In this document: positions 1 through 4,540 of the stretch, piece after piece
Layout of the letters: every line of letters starts with the position of its first letter
How positions within the stretch are numbered: the stretch's first letter is position 1
Origin: an uncultured Lachnospiraceae bacterium
GTDB lineage: Bacteria > Bacillota_A > Clostridia > Lachnospirales > Lachnospiraceae
Assembly (NCBI GenBank): GCA_902787595.1
Contig: CADAHD010000169.1
Location: forward strand, 1 to 5,439
DNA: 5,439 bases
Reading direction: 5' to 3'
Made by a program: the position numbers and the translations under genes
Notes under the pieces: generated by a model
Told to the model about the DNA's origin: nothing
Databases searched by the model: none
Seen by the model: only the letters and a program-made list of their open reading frames with translations

Positions 1-752
1 TCACCGGTACGGATCAGCAGGATGTTGGTCTTACCGTTCTGAGACTTGGGATTCTTAAGTCCGTCTACCAAAAGCTTATCGGTAGGAACGATGGGGATAC
101 CTCTCCAGGTTAAGAAGTTGCCGCCTGCGATATTTACAACTACAGGGGGAACGCCTCTCTTTGTGCACTCTCTTTCGAATGCAGCGATAGCACGGGGATG
201 TGCCAGGAAGAATGAGGGCTCTTTCCAGACCTTAGTGATCAACTCATCCAGATCATCGGGCGTAGGAGCGCCGTTTCTGGTCTGTATCCTCTGTGAATCT
301 GCTACATTCTTTAAAAGACCGTAATCATCATTATTGATAAGCTGGCTCTCCTGACGCTCTCTTAAGGACTCGATTGCAAGTCCCAGCTGCTCCTGAACCT
401 GATCGTAAGGTGCGCTGTAAACATCTTCGATAGCGGTGTTTACGTTGATGATGGTTGAGATGTTGTTTAATACATACTCACGGGGCTCGGTCTCGTACTG
501 AACGAAACCGTCAGGTATGATATCGCTCTTCTTTGTCTGGCTGCAGAGTACATCAAGGGGAGTCTCACCCTCTACTACCTTGTTTACTCTGAACAGACCT
601 GTTTCAAGTCCTTTAAACTCAAGAAATTTAGTAAGCCACTTGGGAGTCAGTGCCCCGTACTGGGGTTTTGTCTTTGTGACATTGGCCAGATTATAGGCAG
701 CTTTTGCGCCTAATGCGTTGATGCCTTCTGTCTTTTCTACATCTTTTGCCAT
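1..752 (-). CDS. Family 2A (SrpI-like) encapsulin shell protein, 3' end cut by window edge
   Basis: The visible 250 residues resemble the HK97-fold shell protein SrpI of cyanobacteria and other family 2A encapsulins. Recognisable blocks are NVTKTKPQYGALTPKWL (about 24-40), EPREYVLNNIST (89-100), a helix with ESLRERQESQLIN (128-140), RNGAPTPDDLDEL (159-171), KEPSFFLAHPRAIAAFERE (177-195) and NFLTWRGIPIVPTDK (212-226). The extended N-terminal arm is typical of family 2, and no cyclic-nucleotide-binding insertion (family 2B) is seen. From memory of the family about 50-60 residues are missing. Known members self-assemble into cytosolic shells that package a cysteine desulfurase. The start is the ATG at 752, preceded by AGGAGG (761-766) with 8-nt spacing. 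It is the last visible gene of the sulfur operon, 57 nt after the E1 fusion. Its isoleucine codons are 15 ATC to 2 ATA, far more biased than the preceding gene, suggesting high expression. The family call is firm; the cargo is unknown. Confidence 0.9.
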   Translation of the reverse strand, partial: MAKDVEKTEGINALGAKAAYNLANVTKTKPQYGALTPKWLTKFLEFKGLETGLFRVNKVVEGETPLDVLCSQTKKSDIIPDGFVQYETEPREYVLNNISTIINVNTAIEDVYSAPYDQVQEQLGLAIESLRERQESQLINNDDYGLLKNVADSQRIQTRNGAPTPDDLDELITKVWKEPSFFLAHPRAIAAFERECTKRGVPPVVVNIAGGNFLTWRGIPIVPTDKLLVDGLKNPKSQNGKTNILLIRTG

Positions 753-760
753 TTTAAATT

Positions 761-766
761 CCTCCT
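761..766 (-). promoter_or_regulatory. Shine-Dalgarno site of the encapsulin gene
   Basis: The minus strand reads AGGAGG, 8 nt before the ATG at 752. This full-consensus site fixes the encapsulin start and suggests strong translation, as expected for a shell protein needed in many copies. Confidence 0.85.
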
Positions 767-779
767 GGAAAATGTATTT

Positions 780-800
780 ATAAAGCCGCTAAGGCTTTAT
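780..800 (-). other. Small hairpin in the gap before the encapsulin gene
   Basis: On the minus strand ATAAAGCC, a 5-nt loop TTAGC and GGCTTTAT form a perfect 8-bp stem, 9 nt after the TAA of the E1 fusion. No U-run follows (the next bases are AAATACATTTT), so a full intrinsic terminator is not supported. It could act as partial attenuation, an RNA-processing site or a 5' stabiliser for the encapsulin message. A TATAAA hexamer overlaps the 3' arm, but there is no recognisable -35 box at the right distance. Confidence 0.45.
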
Positions 801-809
801 TTCCTAAGA

Positions 810-2270
810 TTACAGCCATGCTCCTTCGTGCGAGAACATGATGTCCTTCATGGCATCTATACCGCCCTTTAAGTTGTACATAGGGCCCTTGTATCCTGCT
901 TCCCGCAGGGTATTGATAGCCAGTATGCTCCTCATGCCCTGCTTGCAGATAAATATCGTATCCTGTTCGGGATCGAGCTCGTTCATTCTTCTTGCCAGCT
1001 GGCCGATAGGTATCACTATAGCATTCGGGAATCTCTGTATAGCTCTCTCGTGAGGCTCGCGTACATCCACGATAGTCATCGGATCTTCGTTTTCTATCCT
1101 CTTTGCCAGCTCTTCGGGTGTGAAGCCTTCGATAGGTATCTCCTCCTCAGGCTGCTTTAAGCCGCAGAAATCTTCGTAATCGAAATCCTGCACTCCCTTG
1201 ATGGAAGGATGGGCTCCGCAAAGCGGACATTCCTTTTCTTTCTCGAGCTCCAGTATCTTAAAGCGCAGATACAGACTGTCTACACTCAGTATCTTTCCCG
1301 AAAGATGATCGCCTATGCCTATGATCAGCTTTAATGCTTCATTGGCCTGTATGCTTCCTATTATCCCGGGAAGCGGGCTGATGGCTCCGCCTTCCGCACA
1401 GGTAGGCACCAGTCCGGCCGGCGGAGGCGCGGGAAATGCACATCTGTAGCAGGGTCCGCCGTTGTAGTTAAATATAGTGACCTGTCCTTCAAACTGATAT
1501 ATCGCGCCAAATACCACCGGTATGTCGCACAGATAAGCCGCATCATTTATAAGATATCTGGCTTTGTAATTATCGGTGCAGTCTATCACCAGATCGTATC
1601 CGTCTATGATATCTACAATGTTCTCTGCCTCAAGCTTTGTATTTTCAGCCTCGAAATTGATCCCTCTGTTTATGTTTCTTACTATATCTTTTGCCGATGC
1701 CACCTTGGGTCTGTTTAGATCCCTCGATGTATGTATCACCTGGGACTGAAGATTCTCCAGCGCAACATCGTCAAAGTCGACTACTTTTATAGTTCCAACA
1801 CCGGCTGCAGCCAGGTACTGTATAACTGCGGATCCCAAAGCTCCCGCTCCGGCGATCACCACTCTGGCAGCTTTGATGCGCTTCTGTCCTTTAACTCCTA
1901 TATCGCGGAGCATCAGATGTCTTCCAAAGCGCTCTATCTCTTTATCATCAAAGGCTACCGCCTTCCTTCTTTCCTCCGGTATGATACTGTCATTTTCCGG
2001 CGCCCCACCCGCTATGGCGGGAAGCAATAATACTTCCGAATCTTCAGACAACTCTGTATCCCACTTGTCTTCGGTTGATCTGTTATCATCCCCTACATAT
2101 ATGCGGATAAAGCTTCTGAGCTTTCCGTTTTCATCAAACAAAACTTTTTCCGATTCGGGATATTCGTCTTTAAGCCATTTAAGGATATCCTTTATACTTT
2201 TAGCATCTGTTTCAAGCCTTGTATTTTTTCCAAAGAAGTTACGCAAAGTTGCCGAAATATATACATTCAA
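810..2270 (-). CDS. Ubiquitin-like sulfur carrier (CysO/HcyS/MoaD-type) - E1-like adenylyltransferase (MoeB/ThiF) - rhodanese fusion
   Basis: The 486-residue protein has three domains. Residues 1-89 are a beta-grasp carrier that begins MNVYISA and ends LLLPAIAGG, close to the PAVAGG end of CysO. Residues about 110-350 are an E1-like domain: nucleotide-binding GAGALGS (141-147), Asp165, Lys189, CTDN with Asp233, zinc pairs Cys274/Cys277 and Cys348/Cys351, and Cys291 in PTCAEGG. Residues about 380-486 are a rhodanese with active loop CKQGMR (Cys442). The expected role is to adenylate the carrier C-terminus and sulfurate it from a rhodanese persulfide, giving a thiocarboxylate. Two oddities stand out. 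The carrier Gly-Gly is internal and followed by Ala90. The Arg of the usual NLQRQ motif is Ser176 (NLQSQ). The start is TTG at 2270, supported by GGGAGG 9 nt upstream and by the first beta-strand; no better in-frame start exists nearby. It lies 4 nt after the JAMM gene. The exact acceptor (homocysteine, cysteine or another pathway) is inferred from neighbours. Confidence 0.9.
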   Translation of the reverse strand: MNVYISATLRNFFGKNTRLETDAKSIKDILKWLKDEYPESEKVLFDENGKLRSFIRIYVGDDNRSTEDKWDTELSEDSEVLLLPAIAGGAPENDSIIPEERRKAVAFDDKEIERFGRHLMLRDIGVKGQKRIKAARVVIAGAGALGSAVIQYLAAAGVGTIKVVDFDDVALENLQSQVIHTSRDLNRPKVASAKDIVRNINRGINFEAENTKLEAENIVDIIDGYDLVIDCTDNYKARYLINDAAYLCDIPVVFGAIYQFEGQVTIFNYNGGPCYRCAFPAPPPAGLVPTCAEGGAISPLPGIIGSIQANEALKLIIGIGDHLSGKILSVDSLYLRFKILELEKEKECPLCGAHPSIKGVQDFDYEDFCGLKQPEEEIPIEGFTPEELAKRIENEDPMTIVDVREPHERAIQRFPNAIVIPIGQLARRMNELDPEQDTIFICKQGMRSILAINTLREAGYKGPMYNLKGGIDAMKDIMFSHEGAWL

Positions 2271-2274
2271 TTTT

Positions 2275-2700
2275 TCATACCTCCCATATCGATACCCCGT
2301 ATACTTTTCCGTCGGGTTCGTCCTTCATATAACCTTTGATCTCTCCTATACCATACCTGCCGGTTGAAACCACCACATAAAGCATTCCGGGTATCATATA
2401 CTGCTTATCTTCCTTTGAGAGGATCGCAGCTTTATCCGGATGTGAATGATAGAATCCGGCAACTGCCATCCCCCTGCTTTCGGCTTCATTTTCCAGCTTA
2501 TACAGTTCTATCGGATCGATCAGGTAATGTGATGTTTTTCTTTCTTCTTCTGCTGAATTATCTATGCTGCTGATACTCTCTACCATACCGCTGTGTTTAT
2601 TTCCCAGCAGTATCCCGCAGCCTTCATACGGATAAGCATTTTTAAGATGCAGCATTATCGCCGCATATGTTCTTTTGCTGATGCTTACCGTATCTATCAT
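2275..2700 (-). CDS. JAMM/MPN-family zinc metalloprotease (Mec/HcyD-like)
   Basis: This 141-residue single-domain protein carries a complete JAMM signature: catalytic Glu26 in YEGCGILLG, then His85-Ser-His87, seven residues, Ser95, two residues and Asp98 in FYHSHPDKAAILSKED. His85, His87 and Asp98 should bind zinc. Relatives (Mec of Mycobacterium, HcyD of Wolinella) cleave after the Gly-Gly of a ubiquitin-like sulfur carrier, releasing cysteine or homocysteine and, for HcyD, first removing a C-terminal Ala. Lying between metY and the carrier-E1 fusion, it probably does both: it frees the product, and may cut the fusion after Gly89. The frame can be extended to a GTG at 2706, but AGGAGG (2707-2712) touches that GTG directly, while it lies 6 nt from the ATG at 2700, so the ATG is chosen. 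The gap to the metY stop is 2 nt, suggesting translational coupling. The substrate is inferred from context. Confidence 0.88.
   Translation of the reverse strand: MIDTVSISKRTYAAIMLHLKNAYPYEGCGILLGNKHSGMVESISSIDNSAEEERKTSHYLIDPIELYKLENEAESRGMAVAGFYHSHPDKAAILSKEDKQYMIPGMLYVVVSTGRYGIGEIKGYMKDEPDGKVYGVSIWEV
2280..2285 (-). promoter_or_regulatory. Shine-Dalgarno site supporting a TTG start
   Basis: The minus strand reads GGGAGG inside the last codons of the JAMM gene, 9 nt before the TTG at 2270. The ATG at 2278 in another frame stops after three codons. The site therefore supports TTG as the start of the fusion gene. Confidence 0.7.
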
Positions 2701-2702
2701 AT

Positions 2703-3950
2703 TCACCCTCCTGTATCCGAGTTATCTATTGCCTCTGTAAAATCTTTTATCAGATCTTCGGCATCCTCTATGCCCACGCTCACGCGAACCGTATCTTCAT
2801 ATACTCCCGCCGCTTCTCTTTCCTCAACACCGGTATGTATATACAGCGTTGAAGCGGGATGTATTACCAGTGTCCTCAGATCACCTATATTGCTGGCTAT
2901 CAGCGCATACTTAAGTGAATTGATTATTCTGAAAGCCTTCTCTTTCGACCCTGCCCTGAATGTAAGTATGCCGCCGGCATAGCCGTTAAGCTCTTTATCA
3001 ACATATGCATGATAAGGATGATCACTGAGTCCCAAATAATTAACCTCTATGCCTTCGCTGTGTTCAAGAGCTTGTGCAAGCTTTAACGCATTATCACAGA
3101 TCTTTTCCATCCTCAGTCCCAATGTATCCAGTCCGATATAACTTAAGAACGCATTCGCCGGAGCCATACAGCCTCCGAGATTCTCCCACAGATCGGTGCG
3201 CAGTCTTAACAGAAAGGCCATTTTTCCATACTTTCTGAATTCCGAAAGAGCACTGTGTTTTTCAAAATCCCAGTTAAACTTTCCCCCGTATACGATCGTT
3301 CCGCCGATTGCATTTCCGCCTCCGTTTATGTACTTAGAGGTGGAATGAACTACGATATCTGCCCCCATTGATAAAGGTCTTGCCAGATAAGGCGTAGCTG
3401 TAGTGGAATCTACGATCAATGGTATCCCTGCGCTATGTGCAGCCTCGGATGCTCCTGCTACATCCATCACGGTAAGTGAAGGATTGCTTATGAGTTCACC
3501 GAATACTGCCCTTGTCTTCTCATTAACAAGCTTTTCAACATTCTCACGGTTTATTACATCAGCAAATACCGTATGTATCCCCAGCTTTTCAAGATCATGA
3601 AAAAGATTTATACTGCCGCCGTACAATCCCCTTCCGGCTATGATCTCGTCTCCGCTTTCACACAAAGCAAGCAATGCACAGGATATCGCTGACATACCGC
3701 TGCTGCAGCAGACAGCGCCCGCGCCGCCTTCCAGCTCATTTATCCTCTGTTCAAAAGCCGTAAGCGTAGGATTTCCTATGCGTGTATAAGCATATCCCAT
3801 GCTCTTATGCGCAAAGACTTTTTCAAGCTCCTCCATGCTTTCGTATGAAAAAGCAGTAACCTGTGAGACCGGGGGCAGGATCTCTCTCTGGGAGTATCCT
3901 GTCGAAGTCTTTCCATGAAGCAGAGCTGTATTAAATCCTGAATATTCCAT
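2703..3950 (-). CDS. metY: O-acetylhomoserine sulfhydrylase-type PLP enzyme (MetY family)
   Basis: The 415-residue enzyme belongs to the Cys/Met-metabolism PLP family. Visible marks are YAYTRIGNPT (53-62, Tyr55 and Arg57 contact PLP phosphate in relatives), GLYGG (108-112, Tyr110 stacks on PLP), Asp181, the Schiff-base Lys206 in HSTSKYINGGG, and the C-terminal block LVIHPAST...RVSVGIED with the substrate-carboxylate Arg389. The GGGNAIGG and GGKFNWD stretch after the lysine is more like MetY than like cystathionine gamma-lyase or gamma-synthase. MetY transfers sulfide, or in the Wolinella pathway a protein thiocarboxylate, to O-acetylhomoserine to form homocysteine. The adjacent JAMM, carrier and E1 genes favour the thiocarboxylate version. 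The usual VDNTFATP is VDSTTATP here, so substrate preference may differ. The ATG at 3950 follows GAGGAG (3961-3966) at 10 nt, which overlaps the Rrf2 stop codon; the gap is 14 nt. A cystathionine lyase or O-acetylserine-using role is not excluded. Confidence 0.8.
   Translation of the reverse strand: MEYSGFNTALLHGKTSTGYSQREILPPVSQVTAFSYESMEELEKVFAHKSMGYAYTRIGNPTLTAFEQRINELEGGAGAVCCSSGMSAISCALLALCESGDEIIAGRGLYGGSINLFHDLEKLGIHTVFADVINRENVEKLVNEKTRAVFGELISNPSLTVMDVAGASEAAHSAGIPLIVDSTTATPYLARPLSMGADIVVHSTSKYINGGGNAIGGTIVYGGKFNWDFEKHSALSEFRKYGKMAFLLRLRTDLWENLGGCMAPANAFLSYIGLDTLGLRMEKICDNALKLAQALEHSEGIEVNYLGLSDHPYHAYVDKELNGYAGGILTFRAGSKEKAFRIINSLKYALIASNIGDLRTLVIHPASTLYIHTGVEEREAAGVYEDTVRVSVGIEDAEDLIKDFTEAIDNSDTGG
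2707..2712 (-). promoter_or_regulatory. Shine-Dalgarno site deciding the JAMM protease start
   Basis: The minus strand reads AGGAGG within the last codons of metY. Spacing is zero to the GTG at 2706 and six to the ATG at 2700, so initiation at the ATG is much more likely. Confidence 0.8.
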
Positions 3951-3964
3951 CTTCCCAAAACTCC

Positions 3965-4405
3965 TCAGATAACATAATTATCCCAGCCACCGGCAAATCT
4001 GTTCCGGCATTGTCCGGCAAAATCGCTCAGTTTCATTTCGCCGGTATATTGATTCAGATTTTTATTGATCTCTTTCCAGAAACAGTTCTTGATGATCGAC
4101 CTAAGTCCGTCATTTCTGTTATCGTCATCCATGTCTGCCAGAATGGTATTATCAAGGGCATTCAGTACCTCTCTCATGCTGATCTTATCTGCAGGCTTTG
4201 CAAGAGCGTATCCTCCTCTTATGCCTTTCTGAGCTATGATAAAACCGGCCTGGCGCAAAAGCAGCAGGATCTGCTCCAGGTACTTATGTGATATGTTTTC
4301 CCTCTGTGCTATATCCGGTGCGGAAACAGCAGAACCGTTCTCTCCATATAACACAATATCAGTCAGAGCGATCAGTCCGTATTCAACTCTTGTAGATACT
4401 CTCAT
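3965..4405 (-). CDS. Rrf2-family transcriptional regulator, CymR-like
   Basis: The 146-residue protein has the Rrf2 winged-helix layout: MRVSTRVEYGLIAL at the start, a helix-turn-helix around residues 28-58 (DIAQRENISHKYLEQIL) and the wing GIRGGYALAKP (61-71). Only two cysteines are present (108 and 133), so the three-cysteine Fe-S cluster site of IscR is lacking. This and the sulfur setting favour a CymR-like repressor of cysteine metabolism. In Bacillus and Staphylococcus CymR binds CysK and represses as a CysK complex; here cysK is directly upstream. The region after residue 88 is divergent, with an acidic DMDDDNRND stretch, so co-sensor identity is uncertain. The start ATG at 4405 is preceded by GAGAGGAG with about 5-nt spacing. 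As first gene of the operon it probably regulates itself and the genes that follow through the site at 4450-4470. Confidence 0.85.
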   Translation of the reverse strand: MRVSTRVEYGLIALTDIVLYGENGSAVSAPDIAQRENISHKYLEQILLLLRQAGFIIAQKGIRGGYALAKPADKISMREVLNALDNTILADMDDDNRNDGLRSIIKNCFWKEINKNLNQYTGEMKLSDFAGQCRNRFAGGWDNYVI

Positions 4406-4435
4406 TTGTACTCCTCTCCCGGATTTAACTAATCA

Positions 4436-4464
4436 TATATAACATAATTTACCTACTATGTCTA
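4436..4464 (-). promoter_or_regulatory. Candidate sigma-A promoter (P2) for the Rrf2-metY operon
   Basis: The minus strand has TAGACA (4464-4459; one mismatch to TTGACA), a 17-nt spacer and TATATA (4441-4436). Transcription would begin about 25 nt before the Rrf2 ATG. The -10 match is only moderate, and the -35 lies inside the inverted repeat at 4450-4470. Confidence 0.45.
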
Positions 4465-4470
4465 TAGGTA
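4450..4470. promoter_or_regulatory. Candidate Rrf2/CymR operator, inverted repeat TACCTA-N9-TAGGTA
   Basis: Six-base arms TACCTA (4450-4455) and TAGGTA (4465-4470) are exact inverted repeats around a 9-nt centre. Looser TAAT/ATTA flanks lie outside them. The repeat touches the -10 of P1 and covers the -35 of P2, so a bound dimer could block both. Rrf2 regulators use dyad operators of about this size, and autoregulation is common. Assignment to the adjacent Rrf2 protein is inference. Confidence 0.45.
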
Positions 4471-4475
4471 TTATA
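4470..4475 (-). promoter_or_regulatory. Perfect -10 box TATAAT (P1), weak -35
   Basis: The minus strand reads TATAAT, 64 nt before the Rrf2 start. A -35 box at 15-19 nt would fall in the hairpin at 4481-4509, where only poor matches such as TGCCAA or TGGCAG are seen. It may be an AT-rich coincidence or a weak second promoter. Confidence 0.35.
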
Positions 4476-4480
4476 ATATT

Positions 4481-4509
4481 TTTTATGGCTGCCATTGGCA
4501 GCCATAAAA
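4481..4509. repeat. Perfect 13-bp inverted repeat after cysK (hairpin)
   Basis: TTTTATGGCTGCC (4481-4493), loop ATT, and GGCAGCCATAAAA (4497-4509) pair perfectly. It begins 31 nt after the cysK stop codon, where a terminator is expected. Read along the minus strand the stem is followed by A-rich rather than U-rich sequence, so it lacks the tract of a standard intrinsic terminator; the same is true on the plus strand. It may protect the cysK 3' end, reduce readthrough, or be a protein-binding dyad overlapping the -35 region of P1. Confidence 0.7.
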
Positions 4510-4540
4510 CAGGATTACTTATCAGATATCAGTTATACTA

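Noticed and set aside
810..2270. A molybdopterin (MoaD-MoeB) or thiamine (ThiS-ThiF) synthesis role.
   Set aside because: No molybdenum-cofactor or thiamine gene is nearby; the MetY, JAMM, CysK and Rrf2 neighbours point to sulfur amino acids. It cannot be fully excluded from sequence alone.
1873..2367. Plus-strand open frame of 164 codons, and similar ones at 46-324, 2593-2982 and 4809-5204.
   Set aside because: All lie antisense to well-supported genes, show no recognisable domain or good ribosome site, and are typical shadows of biased codon use.
2703..2708. MetY ends in ...DTGG, resembling a ubiquitin-like C-terminal Gly-Gly.
   Set aside because: The codons GGA GGG form the Shine-Dalgarno of the next gene, which explains the two glycines; MetY is not a beta-grasp protein.
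2703..3950. MetY as the encapsulin cargo.
   Set aside because: Its N-terminus goes almost directly into the conserved fold, without the long disordered extension expected of family 2A cargo.
3965..4405. IscR-type Fe-S sensing regulator.
   Set aside because: Only two cysteines, at 108 and 133, are present, without the clustered three-cysteine motif.
4481..4509. Standard rho-independent terminator for cysK.
   Set aside because: The stem is followed by A-rich sequence in both directions, not a U-run, so it is listed as an inverted repeat only.
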